This document shows, in pieces, positions 41,801-50,807 of a stretch of 64,000 bases of DNA; the stretch's first letter is position 1; each line of letters starts with the position of its first letter. The stretch lies in the NCBI RefSeq assembly GCF_002024165.1, contig NZ_MWQN01000001.1, positions 4,505,501-4,569,500 of the forward strand, given 5' to 3'. Source of the DNA: Embleya scabrispora. Its GTDB lineage: Bacteria; Actinomycetota; Actinomycetes; Streptomycetales; Streptomycetaceae. The position numbers were made by a program, and so were the translations under genes. The notes beneath the pieces were generated by a model, which made no database searches, was not told the DNA's origin, and saw nothing but the letters and a program-made list of their open reading frames with translations.

Positions 41801-42595
41801 TCAGCCCTTGGCCGCCGCCACGACCTTCTCGACCTGCCTGGTCACCGTCGCGGTGTCCGGCAGTTTGGGAGTGGTGCCGGTGAACTCGACGATCCTGACG
41901 ACGACCAGCGTGCCGCCGACGCGGACCACGACCTGCCCGCCGCTGCCGCCGTCCTCCGGCGTGCTGTGGATCGCGAGCGTCTCGTCGCCCAGTTTGGGGT
42001 GGGCGGCCTCGGCGTGCTTGACCGTCGAGGCCTCGCCCTCGGAGTCCTTCGTGGTGAGCGAACCGCACTTCGCGAGCGCGGTCCGCGCCTTGCCCAGCAC
42101 CGTTTCCGCGTCGGTGCCCGCGAACGCGAACAACTCGGTCGTGATCACCGCCGACGGCGTCGGGGCGCCGCCGATCGTCACCGCGGCCTGGGCCGCGGCC
42201 GCCGGCTTGACGGCGCCCTGGCGCGGCAGCAGCAGGTCGGTGACCGGTTGGCAGTCGGGCGCCGCCGCCGTCACCCGCTCGCCGGCCCCCTTGGGCTCCC
42301 GGGTGAGGTAGGTGCCCTGCGGCAGCTCCGCCGCCGTGAGGAGCGCCTTCTCCAACTGTGCGGCGGTCAGCGGCGTTGCGGCCGGGGCACCCGAGGCGCC
42401 GGGCGCGCCGGGCGCCCCCGCGCCGGGCGCCCCCGCGGCCGGCGCGGGCGCGGTGGCCGGGGGCGTGGAGGGCGTGCTGCTCGCGGCGGGCTTCCCCTCG
42501 GTCTTCTTGTCGTCGTCGGAGCCGCACGCGGTGGCCGCGAACACCACCGAACCGATGAGCACCAGCGAACTCGACCGAAACAGGGACTTGCGCAT
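41801..42595 (-). CDS. Lipoprotein of unknown function (paralogue 2)
   Basis: This 264-residue lipoprotein has signal MRKSLFRSSSLVLIGSVVFAATACG (lipobox Cys25). An Ala/Pro/Gly linker leads to a domain homologous to that of the neighbouring gene: LLTAAELPQGTY, DCQPVTDLLLPRQ, VITTELFAFAGTD, LAKCGSL, LGDETLAIH and VVVRVGGTLVVVRIV. It is oriented head-to-tail upstream of paralogue 1. ATG 42595 has GGAGG 11 bases upstream. The pair arose by tandem duplication that included the promoter. Function unknown; surface-exposed on the membrane. Confidence 0.85.
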   Translation of the reverse strand: MRKSLFRSSSLVLIGSVVFAATACGSDDDKKTEGKPAASSTPSTPPATAPAPAAGAPGAGAPGAPGASGAPAATPLTAAQLEKALLTAAELPQGTYLTREPKGAGERVTAAAPDCQPVTDLLLPRQGAVKPAAAAQAAVTIGGAPTPSAVITTELFAFAGTDAETVLGKARTALAKCGSLTTKDSEGEASTVKHAEAAHPKLGDETLAIHSTPEDGGSGGQVVVRVGGTLVVVRIVEFTGTTPKLPDTATVTRQVEKVVAAAKG

Positions 42596-42847
42596 GAAGA
42601 CGGAATCCTCCGGGGAAGGTCGGCCGTGTCCCGGGCCGCGTCGCGTCGTCACGAGGGAGCGGACGAGGCGGCGCGGACCGACGGGATGTGATCGGCCGTC
42701 AGGAAAGCGGTGGCAGCGACCGTGCGCCGATCGACGTCCCCCCACGAGACGTGCGTCCGACGGCGAACGGGCCGAGGGCTCCCGTCCGACGCGACGCGAA
42801 CCACCCTGCACAGCAGGGGAGTCCGGGCCCGGATGACGAGAGCGCGC

Positions 42848-42880
42848 TCATCATGATGCAGCACCCTCACCTTTGCCAAC
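42848..42880 (-). promoter_or_regulatory. Promoter of lipoprotein paralogue 2
   Basis: On the minus strand, TTGGCA (42874-42879) is followed after 18 bases by CATGATGAG, mirroring the element before paralogue 1. It touches the end of the ADP-ribosylglycohydrolase gene. Confidence 0.5.
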
Positions 42881-43773
42881 TATTTAAGCCGAGCGGCCTC
42901 GATCACCTCGCGCCACCACGTCGGCAGCGCCTCCACATGCCCGACCCACCCGGTCGGCAACTCGGCGCGGACACCGACGATTCCCCCGACGATCGCGCAC
43001 GTCGTGTCCACGTCGCCGCCCGCGCTCGCGGTCGACCAGAACGCCGCCGCGTAGTCGTCGAGGTGCCGGGCCGCCGACCAGATCGCGAACGGGACGGTGT
43101 CGGGGGCGCTCACCAGGCGGCCGTTGCCGAGCGCGCGACCCACCGCGCGAGAGTCCGTCCGGCTTGCCGACTCCACTGCGGCGCCCAGGCGTTCGCGGAC
43201 CAGGCCGGCGGGTGTGCGGTCCCGGACGAAGGTGATGAAGTCGGCCGGCTCCGGCCGCTCCAGGGTGGCCGCGCCCGCCGCCGCCACGGCCACCGCCACC
43301 GCGCCCGCGACGCCCTCGGGGTGGGTGTGCGTCACCTCGGCCGAGCGCGCCGCCTGCTCCACCACCGCGTCGAGGTCGGCCGCGAACCACGCGCCCAGCG
43401 GCGCCACCCGCATCGCGGCCCCGTTGCCCCACGAGCCCTGCCCGTCGAACGGTTCGGCGGCCAACGTCCGCCAGTCGCCGCCCTGACGCACCAGGCGCAA
43501 CATCCGGTTCGTCGAGGGCCCGTAGCCCCGATCGAAGTCGTGCCGCACCGCGAACGCCCGGGCCAACGCGTCCTGGTCGACGCGCCCGCGCCGGACCAGT
43601 TCGGCGTGCAGGACGCAGGCCATCTCGGTGTCGTCGGTCCACGGCCACTCGCCGTCCGGAAGGCGACGGTCGGCGAGGCGGCGGAGGTTGTCGGGAACGA
43701 AGAACTGGGCGCCCAGAGCGTCACCGAGCGCGAGACCCCGCAGGGAGGCGAGGGCCGAGGAGTGATGAGTCAT
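42880..43773 (-). CDS. ADP-ribosylglycohydrolase family protein
   Basis: This is about 297 residues, all alpha. The metal-binding motif WPWTDDTEMA near the N-terminus and GGDVDTTCAIVGGIVG near the C-terminus hold the two-metal centre of DraG/ARH enzymes, which remove ADP-ribose from proteins. GDALGAQFF opens the fold. GYGPSTNRMLRLV and GSWGNGAAMRVAPLG are also conserved. ATG 43773 (MTHHSSALASLRG) is taken as the start; in-frame ATGs at 43785 and 43827 are possible and none has a good ribosome site. No ADP-ribosyltransferase is visible nearby. Confidence 0.88.
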   Translation of the reverse strand: MTHHSSALASLRGLALGDALGAQFFVPDNLRRLADRRLPDGEWPWTDDTEMACVLHAELVRRGRVDQDALARAFAVRHDFDRGYGPSTNRMLRLVRQGGDWRTLAAEPFDGQGSWGNGAAMRVAPLGAWFAADLDAVVEQAARSAEVTHTHPEGVAGAVAVAVAAAGAATLERPEPADFITFVRDRTPAGLVRERLGAAVESASRTDSRAVGRALGNGRLVSAPDTVPFAIWSAARHLDDYAAAFWSTASAGGDVDTTCAIVGGIVGVRAELPTGWVGHVEALPTWWREVIEAARLK

Positions 43774-43904
43774 ATGGACGGCCATTATCGTGCCCGCCGT
43801 GCTTGGATGATCCGAATGACGTGCCATCAGCTACCGGCGTCCGGCGGCGAGTTCGCCCGCCCGGGCGGTGTGGCCGGAGTCGACCGCCGGCTCGCGGTGC
43901 GTGC

Positions 43905-44741
43905 GTGACCCCGGCGGTCGCCGCCGCCGTACTCGGCTCGGCCGGGTTGCACGCCGCCTGGAACGCGCTCGCGCACGGCCTCGGGGACCGACGCGGGACC
44001 ATGGTCATGATCCAGGTGGCGAGCCTGGGCATCGGGCTGGTCTGCCTGCCGTTCGTCGGCGTCCCGGCGGCCGGCGCGTGGCCCTGGCTGCTCGGCTCGG
44101 CCGCCCTGCACATGGTGTACAACCTGCTGCTGCTCGCGACCTATCGGCTCGGCGACTTCGGTCAGGTGTACCCGATCGCCCGGGGCACCTCCCCGTGGGT
44201 CACCGCGCTGATCGGGGTGACCCTGCTGCACGAATACCTCACCGTGACGCAGACCGTCGGCGTGGTGGTGATCTCGGTCGGGATGCTCGTGCTCGCCCTG
44301 GCCGGCGGTATACCGCGCCGAACCGAGGCCGCCGCCGTCGCGGCCGCGTTCGTCACCGGCTGCGCGATCGCGCTGTACACCGTCCTGGACGGCGTCGGCG
44401 CCCGCTCCTCCGGCTCGGCGATGTCCTACGCGGCCTGGCTCTTCGTCCTCGAATCGGCCCCGACCATCGTGGTCCTGCACCTGCGCCGCGAGCCCACCCG
44501 TGAGCGCAACCCGCAACGCGCCTGGGGCCTGCTCGGCGGCGCCATGTCGATCGCCGCGTACACCCTGGTCATCTGGGCCCAGACCCGAGGAACCCTGGCC
44601 ACGATCGCCGCCCTGCGGGAAACCTCGGTGGTGATCGGCGCCGTGATCGGCACGGTCGTCTTCCACGAGACCTACGGCCGCCACCGCCTCGTCGCCACGA
44701 TCCTGGTCCTGCTCGGCATCACCGCGATCAACATCGCGTAG
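43905..44741 (+). CDS. EamA/DMT-family membrane permease
   Basis: This 278-residue protein has about nine or ten hydrophobic helices in two homologous halves, the drug/metabolite transporter fold. LHAAWNALAHG, LGDFGQVYPIARGTSPWVTALIG and ALRETSVVIGAVIGTVVFHE are the EamA repeats. It probably exports a small metabolite; substrate unknown. GTG 43905 gives a start directly at the first helix; the ribosome site is poor. It is divergent from the ADP-ribosylglycohydrolase gene. Confidence 0.87.
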   Translation: MTPAVAAAVLGSAGLHAAWNALAHGLGDRRGTMVMIQVASLGIGLVCLPFVGVPAAGAWPWLLGSAALHMVYNLLLLATYRLGDFGQVYPIARGTSPWVTALIGVTLLHEYLTVTQTVGVVVISVGMLVLALAGGIPRRTEAAAVAAAFVTGCAIALYTVLDGVGARSSGSAMSYAAWLFVLESAPTIVVLHLRREPTRERNPQRAWGLLGGAMSIAAYTLVIWAQTRGTLATIAALRETSVVIGAVIGTVVFHETYGRHRLVATILVLLGITAINIA

Positions 44742-44934
44742 CCCACCGGAGCAACGCCGGCCAACCGGGACAAAAAGTGAGATTGGCGACTTTATCCATC
44801 GGTCCCACGGACGGGTCGGCCGCGTAAGAGATCCGAAAATCCACCCGGAGGACCCCGGCGTCGACCCGGAAAGGTCGGGACCGAGGCCCACCGAGTCAAG
44901 GCCGCAGCCCCCGCGAGCCGTGTCCGGGCACGAC

Positions 44935-44975
44935 AAAGGCCCAGTTCGGAGAAACAACCTCCGACCTGGGCCTTT
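44935..44975 (-). terminator. Intrinsic terminator of tRNA-Gly
   Basis: AAAGGCCCAG (44935-44944) pairs with CTGGGCCTTT (44966-44975), with a further CGGAG/CTCCG stem inside and an AT-rich 7-nt loop. It begins 5 bases beyond the tRNA 3' end on the minus strand and ends in CTTTG. Confidence 0.88.
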
Positions 44976-44980
44976 ACCTT

Positions 44981-45054
44981 TGGAGCGGGTGACGAGGATC
45001 GAACTCGCACCACTAGCTTGGAAGGCTAGGGCTCTACCATTGAGCTACACCCGC
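44981..45054 (-). tRNA. tRNA-Gly(TCC)
   Basis: On the minus strand the cloverleaf is complete. The acceptor stem is GCGGGTG/CACCCGC, the D-arm TAGCTCAATGGTAGAGC, the anticodon stem CTAGC/GCTAG with loop CTTCCAA (anticodon TCC), and the T-arm GAGTTCGATCCTC. The 3' CCA is encoded (44981-44983). Confidence 0.96.
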
Positions 45055-45150
45055 AGCTGGTGTGGCGTGCACGTGGCGCCTAGGTTAGCGGATTGGTGCG
45101 CGGCCAGTGCAGACTCTAGCGTGTCGTCCTCTAGACTTCATCGGGCGCCA

Positions 45151-45226
45151 CGGGGCGTAGCGTAGTGGCTAGCGCGCCTGCTTTGGGAGCAGGAGATCGG
45201 GAGTTCGAGTCTCCCCGCCCCGACCA
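45151..45226 (+). tRNA. tRNA-Pro(TGG)
   Basis: The acceptor stem CGGGGCG/CGCCCCG, D-arm TAGCGTAGTGGCTAGCG, anticodon stem CCTGC/GCAGG with loop TTTGGGA (anticodon TGG) and T-arm GGGAGTTCGAGTCTCCC are intact. The 3' CCA is encoded at 45224-45226. It lies divergent from tRNA-Gly and upstream of tig. Confidence 0.96.
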
Positions 45227-45342
45227 CCACATCGAGAATTCGCTGCAGGATGGATCGGTAGCACCGGTTCTGAACCTTCAGTGTGCCGTCAGGCAAGATG
45301 CACAGGCCCGGAAGAACAGCCCGCAGCAAGGAGACCCTTACC

Positions 45343-46770
45343 GTGAAGAGCGCCGTCGAGACGTTGAACCCGACCCGGGTTCGGCTCACCGTCGAGGTTC
45401 CCTCCGAGGAGCTGAAGCCCAGCCTCGACGCGGCGTACAAGAAGATCGGCAAGCAGGTGACGGTCCCGGGCTTCCGCAAGGGCAAGATCCCGGCGCGCAT
45501 CATCGACCAGCGCTTCGGTCGCGAGGCCGTCTTCGTCGAGGCGTTCGACGACATCCTGTCCTCGTCGTACGGCAAGGCCGTCGAGGAGAACGAGCTGCGC
45601 GTGCTGGGCCAGCCCGAGGTCACCGAGGTCACCGACGTGACCGAGCTGGCCGGCGGCGCCGATCTGAAGTTCACCGCAGAGGTCGACACCCGTCCCGAGA
45701 TCGAGCTGCCGGACTACTCCGGCATCGAGGTCGAGGTCGATGACATCACCGTCACCGACGAGGACGTCGCCGAGAAGATCGAAGAGCTGCGCGACCGCTT
45801 CGGTGCGCTGAACACCGTCGAGCGGGCCGCGGCCGAGGGCGACACCGTCGTCATCGACATCGAGGCCAAGGTCGACGGCGAGGTCCTGGAGGACGGCGTC
45901 GCGAAGGCGATGTCGTACCAGATCGGCGGCGACACGATGCTGGACGGCCTCGACGCCGCCGTCATCGGCGCGTCGGCCGGCGAGACCAAGACCTTCGAGA
46001 CCGAGCTCCAGGGCGGCAGCGCCGCCGGGCAGACGGCCGAGGTCTCGGTCGTGGTGACCACCGTCAAGGCCAAGGAGCTCCCCGAGCTCGACGACGACTT
46101 CGCGCAGCTGGCCAGCGAGTTCGACACGCTGGACGAGCTGAAGGCGGACCTGCGCGAGAAGCTGGACCACCAGAAGCTGCACGACCAGCAGAACGAGGGC
46201 CGGGACAAGGTCCTCGAAGCCCTGCTGGAGCAGATCGAGGTGCCGCTGCCGGAGAGCATCGTCACCGAGGAGATCGAGCAGCGCCGCGGTCAGCTGGAGC
46301 AGCAGCTCGGCATGATGGGCATGGACCTGGCCAAGTGGCTGGAGATCCAGGGCCAGACCGCCGAGGAGTACGAGGAAGAGCTCCAGGACAGCGTGCGCAA
46401 GGGCATGCGCGCCCAGTTCGTGCTCGACGAGGTCGTGAAGAAGGAGCAGCTCTCCGTCAACCAGGAAGAGCTGACCCAGCACCTCATCCAGCGGGCGCAG
46501 CAGTCCGGCATGAGCCCCGACCAGTTCGCCCAGCAGGTCATGCAGTCCGGCTACGTGCCGGTCCTGGTCGGCGAGGTCGCCCGCGGCAAGGCCCTCGAGG
46601 TCATCGCCAAGAGCGCCAAGGCCAAGGACGCCTCGGGCAACGAGGTCGGCCTCGGTGTCGACCTGCACGCGGACGACCACGAGGGCCACGACCACGCCGA
46701 GACCGAAGAGGCCGCGGCGACGGACGAGGCCACCACGGACGAGACCGCGGCGGACAAGGCCGAGGCCTGA
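45343..46770 (+). CDS. tig: Trigger factor (ribosome-associated chaperone, PPIase)
   Basis: This 475-residue chaperone has an N-terminal ribosome-docking domain with [12 protein letters not shown] (the FRK signature). A FKBP-type PPIase domain spans about residues 155-245 ([21 protein letters not shown]). A long helical C-terminal domain follows. The end is an acidic, His-containing tail ([15 protein letters not shown]...), typical of actinobacterial forms and possibly metal-binding. GTG 45343 is preceded by AAGGAG. It is followed by clpP1-clpP2-clpX, the usual chaperone-protease arrangement. Confidence 0.96.
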   Translation: MKSAVETLNPTRVRLTVEVPSEELKPSLDAAYKKIGKQVTVPGFRKGKIPARIIDQRFGREAVFVEAFDDILSSSYGKAVEENELRVLGQPEVTEVTDVTELAGGADLKFTAEVDTRPEIELPDYSGIEVEVDDITVTDEDVAEKIEELRDRFGALNTVERAAAEGDTVVIDIEAKVDGEVLEDGVAKAMSYQIGGDTMLDGLDAAVIGASAGETKTFETELQGGSAAGQTAEVSVVVTTVKAKELPELDDDFAQLASEFDTLDELKADLREKLDHQKLHDQQNEGRDKVLEALLEQIEVPLPESIVTEEIEQRRGQLEQQLGMMGMDLAKWLEIQGQTAEEYEEELQDSVRKGMRAQFVLDEVVKKEQLSVNQEELTQHLIQRAQQSGMSPDQFAQQVMQSGYVPVLVGEVARGKALEVIAKSAKAKDASGNEVGLGVDLHADDHEGHDHAETEEAAATDEATTDETAADKAEA

Positions 46771-46812
46771 TCCACTCGCGCACCGGCCACGGCCGGCGCG
46801 GCACGCGACACC

Positions 46813-46848
46813 CGGGCCCGGTCCCCGCTTCGGCGGGGGCCGGGCCCG
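46813..46848 (+). terminator. Strong TTCG-loop terminator of tig
   Basis: A 16-bp stem with one wobble pair (46813-46828 with 46833-46848) closes a TTCG tetraloop, 43 bases after tig. It separates tig from the clpP operon. Confidence 0.88.
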
Positions 46849-46969
46849 TCGGCATGCTCCGCAGGCCCGCAGAGGGGCGCACACGCCTCGGCGGAGGCAT
46901 CCGGTGCCCGGCGGTCGATCCGGGTCGGATCCGCGCGCGACTACCCCGGCACCGGCCGGATATCGCCCT

Positions 46970-46987
46970 GCTGCGCTCTGGGCGAAC
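46970..46987 (+). promoter_or_regulatory. Candidate ClgR operator before clpP1P2
   Basis: CGCT-N4-GCGAAC at 46974-46987 matches the inner core of the actinobacterial ClgR consensus except one central A. The left flank does not match. ClgR activates clpP1P2 in Streptomyces (established); the site assignment is inference. Confidence 0.35.
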
Positions 46988-47129
46988 AGTCCTGAGTCTG
47001 GGATGGCCTGCGACGATCCGCGCGTTAGGGTCGCTGTACGAAGGGGGTCACCCGCCACAAACGCAGGTGCCTCCCAAGGTCGACTTCGTGACGGCTCGGG
47101 ATTGCCGTCGGAAACGAGCAGGTGGATAC

Positions 47130-47771
47130 GTGACGAATCCGCAGATCGTGACTCCGGGGCTCGCGGTGCCCACTTCGCGTGCATCTCAGCCGGGTGGGAT
47201 GGGGCTCGACGACCAGGTCTACAACCGGTTGCTGCGCGAGCGGATCATCTTCCTCGGCTCGGTCGTCGAGGACCAGATCGCCAACGCGATCTCCGCCCAG
47301 CTTCTGCTGCTGAACGCGGAGGACCCGGAAAAGGACATCTGGCTCTACGTCAACTCGCCCGGTGGCTCCATCACCGCCGGTATGGCGATCTACGACACGA
47401 TGCAGTGGATCAGCAACGATGTCGCGACCGTCGCGATGGGCCTGGCCGCCTCGATGGGCCAGTTCCTGTTGACCGCCGGAGCCCCCGGCAAGCGCATCGC
47501 GCTGGCCAACTCCGAGATCCTGATGCACCAGCCGTCCGCCGGCCTCGGCGGCTCGGCGTCCGACATCAAGATCCAGGCCGAGCAGCTGCTGCGCACCAAG
47601 CGCAAGATGACTCGCCTGATCGCACACCATTCCGGGCAGACCCCCGAGAAGATCGAGCACGACTCGGACCGCGACCGCTGGTTCTCCGCCGAAGAGGCCA
47701 AGGAATACGGCCTGGTGGACCACGTCGTTCGCAGTGCGGCCGAGGTTCCCAACACCGGCAGCACCAGCTGA
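47130..47771 (+). CDS. clpP1: ATP-dependent Clp protease proteolytic subunit 1
   Basis: This 213-residue serine peptidase subunit has catalytic Ser108 in GLAASMGQF and His133 in [10 protein letters not shown]; the Asp lies further on in the [14 protein letters not shown] region. [19 protein letters not shown] is the oxyanion/handle region. It forms a mixed ClpP1P2 barrel fed by ClpX or ClpC. GTG 47130 is chosen after AGGTGG; the first 20 residues resemble the processed propeptide. clpP2 starts 105 bases downstream. Confidence 0.95.
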   Translation: MTNPQIVTPGLAVPTSRASQPGGMGLDDQVYNRLLRERIIFLGSVVEDQIANAISAQLLLLNAEDPEKDIWLYVNSPGGSITAGMAIYDTMQWISNDVATVAMGLAASMGQFLLTAGAPGKRIALANSEILMHQPSAGLGGSASDIKIQAEQLLRTKRKMTRLIAHHSGQTPEKIEHDSDRDRWFSAEEAKEYGLVDHVVRSAAEVPNTGSTS

Positions 47772-47876
47772 TCCCGGCGTCCGTACCGACCGACCGCACA
47801 GCCGACAAGCGCTGACGGCGGTCACCGGTCGCCCGGCAACCGAGTCGAGTCCGCAGTCCCGGAGGGCTGAGATTTC

Positions 47877-48539
47877 ATGAACGACAATCTGTTCCACCGG
47901 CCCGAGGGCCTGGCACCCCTGGCCTCGCGCAGCGCCGAGAGCCGCTATGTCCTGCCGCGCTTCATCGAGCGCACGTCGCAGGGCTACCGCGAGCAGGACC
48001 CGTACACCAAGCTGTTCGAAGAGCGGATCATCTTCCTCGGCGTCCAGGTCGACGACGCGTCGGCCAACGACGTGATGGCGCAGCTCCTGACGCTCGAGTC
48101 GATGGACCCCGATCGGGACATCTCGATGTACATCAACTCGCCCGGCGGGTCCTTCACGGCGCTCACCGCGATCTACGACACGATGCAGTTCGTGCGCCCC
48201 GACATCCAGACGGTGTGCATGGGCCAGGCGGCCTCCGCCGCGGCCGTGCTGCTCGCCGCGGGAACTCCGGGCAAGCGAATGGCGCTGCCGAACTCCCGCA
48301 TTCTCATCCACCAGCCGTACAGTGAAACCGGGCGCGCGCAAGTCAGCGACCTGGAGATCCAGGCTCGTGAGATCCAGCGCATGCGCACCATGCTGGAGAC
48401 GATGCTCGCCAAGCACACGACCAAGCCGATCGAGCAGATTCGCGACGACATCGAGCGCGACAAGATTCTGACGGCCGAAGAGGCGCTCGCGTACGGCCTC
48501 ATCGACGAGATCACGGCACCTCGGAAGGTCGTCGGCTAG
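47877..48539 (+). CDS. clpP2: ATP-dependent Clp protease proteolytic subunit 2
   Basis: This 220-residue paralogue of clpP1 has catalytic Ser120 in [14 protein letters not shown] and His145 in [10 protein letters not shown], with Asp in the [13 protein letters not shown] region. Its extended N-terminus (about 40 residues) is normally removed. It forms the second ring of the ClpP1P2 complex; in actinobacteria both rings are needed for activity. It is co-transcribed with clpP1. Confidence 0.95.
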   Translation: MNDNLFHRPEGLAPLASRSAESRYVLPRFIERTSQGYREQDPYTKLFEERIIFLGVQVDDASANDVMAQLLTLESMDPDRDISMYINSPGGSFTALTAIYDTMQFVRPDIQTVCMGQAASAAAVLLAAGTPGKRMALPNSRILIHQPYSETGRAQVSDLEIQAREIQRMRTMLETMLAKHTTKPIEQIRDDIERDKILTAEEALAYGLIDEITAPRKVVG

Positions 48540-48548
48540 TGTCCCCGC

Positions 48549-48574
48549 CCGGTCGGCGGCTTGCCGCCGACCGG
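48549..48574 (+). terminator. Perfect 12-bp hairpin between clpP2 and clpX
   Basis: CCGGTCGGCGGC (48549-48560) pairs with GCCGCCGACCGG (48563-48574) across a 2-base gap, 10 bases after clpP2. It implies that clpX is transcribed largely from its own promoter or by read-through. Confidence 0.8.
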
Positions 48575-48701
48575 ACAACGGTGACCGGTTGATGGTCAAA
48601 ACCGGGGGAAACCGGGGGAGCGGAGATTCCGGCGGGGTACCGTCGAAAGACCAGGCACCAGGTCCGGTACATCCGGGGCCCAGGCGAAGGAGATGCACCT
48701 C

Positions 48702-49982
48702 GTGGCACGCATCGGTGACGGTGGCGACCTGCTCAAGTGCTCGTTCTGTGGAAAGAGCCAGAAGCAGGTGAAGAAGCTCATTGCCGGTCCGGGTGTCTAC
48801 ATCTGCGACGAGTGCATCGACCTGTGCAACGAGATCATCGAGGAGGAGCTCTCCGAGTCCTCCGAGTTGAAGTTCGAGGAGCTTCCCAAGCCGCGGGAGA
48901 TCTACGAATTCCTCGACGGCTACGTGGTCGGGCAGGAAGTCGCCAAGAAGGCGCTTTCGGTGGCGGTGTACAACCACTACAAGCGGGTCCAGGCCGGCGA
49001 GGCGGGCAAGGCCTCGCGCGACGACGGCGTGGAGTTGGCCAAGTCGAACATCCTGCTGCTCGGGCCGACCGGCTGCGGCAAGACGCTCCTGGCGCAGACC
49101 CTGGCGCGGATGCTCAACGTGCCGTTCGCCATCGCCGACGCGACCGCGCTCACCGAGGCGGGCTACGTCGGCGAGGATGTGGAGAACATCCTCCTCAAGC
49201 TGATCCAGGCGGCCGACTACGACGTCAAGAAGGCCGAGACCGGGATCATCTACATCGACGAGGTGGACAAGATCGCTCGCAAGAGCGAGAACCCCTCGAT
49301 CACCCGCGACGTGTCCGGCGAGGGTGTCCAGCAGGCGCTGCTGAAGATCATCGAGGGCACCACCGCGAGTGTGCCGCCGCAGGGCGGGCGCAAGCACCCG
49401 CACCAGGAGTTCATCCAGATCGACACGACGAACGTGCTGTTCATCGTGGGCGGCGCGTTCGCCGGCCTGGAGAAGATCATCGAGGGCCGGGTCGGTCGCA
49501 AGGGCATCGGCTTCGGCGCGCAGATCCGCTCCAAGCGCGATGTGGAGAGCGCCGACTCGTTCGCCGACGTGATGCCCGAGGACCTGCTCAAGTTCGGCAT
49601 GATCCCCGAGTTCATCGGCCGACTGCCGGTGCTCACCTCGGTGCACAACCTGGACCGCGAGGCGCTGATCCAGATCCTGACCGAGCCCAAGAACGCGCTG
49701 GTCAAGCAGTACCGCCGGCTGTTCGAACTCGACGGCGTCGAGTTGGACTTCGAGATGGAGGCGCTGGAGGCGATCGCCGATCAGGCGATCATGCGCGGCA
49801 CCGGTGCCCGCGGCCTGCGCGCGATCCTCGAAGAGGTGCTCCAGTCGGTGATGTACGAGGTCCCGTCCCGCAAGGACGTGGCCCGCGTGGTGGTCACCGA
49901 CCAGGTGGTGCTCAAGCACGTCAACCCCACGCTGGTGCCGCGCGACGTGGTCAAGCGCGAGCGGCGCGACAAGAGCGCCTGA
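48702..49982 (+). CDS. clpX: ATP-dependent Clp protease ATP-binding subunit ClpX
   Basis: This 426-residue AAA+ unfoldase has an N-terminal C4 zinc finger (CSFCGKSQ...CDECIDLC), Walker A GPTGCGKT, pore loop GYVGED and Walker [11 protein letters not shown]. The IGFGAQI region corresponds to the ClpP-docking loop. It feeds substrates into ClpP1P2. GTG 48702 is chosen because GAAGGAG ends 9 bases upstream; ATG 48693 overlaps that ribosome site. Confidence 0.96.
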   Translation: MARIGDGGDLLKCSFCGKSQKQVKKLIAGPGVYICDECIDLCNEIIEEELSESSELKFEELPKPREIYEFLDGYVVGQEVAKKALSVAVYNHYKRVQAGEAGKASRDDGVELAKSNILLLGPTGCGKTLLAQTLARMLNVPFAIADATALTEAGYVGEDVENILLKLIQAADYDVKKAETGIIYIDEVDKIARKSENPSITRDVSGEGVQQALLKIIEGTTASVPPQGGRKHPHQEFIQIDTTNVLFIVGGAFAGLEKIIEGRVGRKGIGFGAQIRSKRDVESADSFADVMPEDLLKFGMIPEFIGRLPVLTSVHNLDREALIQILTEPKNALVKQYRRLFELDGVELDFEMEALEAIADQAIMRGTGARGLRAILEEVLQSVMYEVPSRKDVARVVVTDQVVLKHVNPTLVPRDVVKRERRDKSA

Positions 49983-49990
49983 TCGAGGCC

Positions 49991-50019
49991 GGGTCGGGCC
50001 GGCGTGCCGGCCCCGACCC
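49991..50019. terminator. Bidirectional hairpin between clpX and a convergent gene
   Basis: GGGTCGGGCCGGC pairs with GCCGGCCCCGACC, with one bulged base and a 2-nt loop, 9 bases after clpX and 8 bases beyond the end of the minus-strand gene. Confidence 0.75.
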
Positions 50020-50026
50020 CGATGGC

Positions 50027-50686
50027 CTATCGGGCGGTACCCGCGTACACGTTGGCGATCACCAGGCGGGCGTGGGCCGTGCCCGCGCCGTCGCTGACGT
50101 AGATCAGATCGTGCTCGTCGCCCCACAGGCACATCGCCGTGGTGGGGTTGTGCCAGCACCGGAGCAGCCCCGGCGGACCGCCGGGCACCGGCGCCTCCTC
50201 GGGCGTCGCGACCGCCGGTACGAAGTCCCTGACGTAGGCCATCGGCGCCGTCTCGCGCCTGCTCGCCAGGGTCAGCAACACCGTCTCCCGGGTCTGTGCG
50301 CCGCCGAAGACCTCGGTGCGCACGTCGGTGAAGGTGCGGGCCATCGTCGCGGACAACTCGGCCACCGCAGGCGGGAGTTCGGTGCGGGCCACCGGCCCGC
50401 GGCCCTCGATCGCGGCAGGCATCGCGAGCGGCCCGGACATCCGTGCGGCGGCCGGTGCGGTGGGCAGGCCACGCGGTGTGCGGGCCCCGTCGCCGCCGGT
50501 GTCCAGGAGCAGCAGCACGGTCACCACGGCGGCGGTCACCACCAGCGCGCTGCCGAGTACGCCGGCCAGGAGCACGAGCCGTTCCCGCGACCGGCTCCCG
50601 CCCGGGTCCGGGTGGCCCGGCGGGCCGAACGGATACCCCGCCCCGCCCGTCCCGGGCCCCTGCCCGCCGCCGTATCCGTCGCCCAT
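50027..50686 (-). CDS. Membrane-anchored extracytoplasmic protein, unknown function
   Basis: This protein of about 219 residues has a Gly/Pro-rich N-terminal tail (YGGGQGPGTGGAGYPFGPPGHPDPGG), one transmembrane helix (RLVLLAGVLGSALVVTAAVVTVLLLL) and an external domain. The domain contains a Cys pair (LLRCWHNPTTAMCLWGDEHDLIYV). The start may be ATG 50686 or GTG 50695. It is preceded on the same strand by a lipoprotein gene of similar type, so both may act at the cell surface. I recognise no family. Confidence 0.72.
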   Translation of the reverse strand: MGDGYGGGQGPGTGGAGYPFGPPGHPDPGGSRSRERLVLLAGVLGSALVVTAAVVTVLLLLDTGGDGARTPRGLPTAPAAARMSGPLAMPAAIEGRGPVARTELPPAVAELSATMARTFTDVRTEVFGGAQTRETVLLTLASRRETAPMAYVRDFVPAVATPEEAPVPGGPPGLLRCWHNPTTAMCLWGDEHDLIYVSDGAGTAHARLVIANVYAGTAR

Positions 50687-50807
50687 CGCCCCCACCGCCC
50701 CGTGGTCCGGCCGTACGTCATCGGTACCCGGTACAACGACGGCGGGGCCGCGAGGCGACGCGCGAACCGGTGTTCGACCGGCCGGGCCCGCGCGTCGCCG
50801 ACGGGCG

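Larger units (their letters stand above)
46771..47129 (+). other. tig-clpP1 intergenic region with clp promoter
   Basis: After the tig terminator no gene is visible. GCGCTCTGGGCGAAC at 46973-46987 resembles the ClgR operator (CGCYNANRGCG core) with some mismatches. A TAGGGT box at 47025-47030 could be the -10 element of clpP1. Confidence 0.45.

Noticed and set aside
44981-45226. tRNA-associated integration site
   Set aside because: Both tRNAs are intact. There is no integrase, no duplicated tRNA 3' end and no compositional break on either side.
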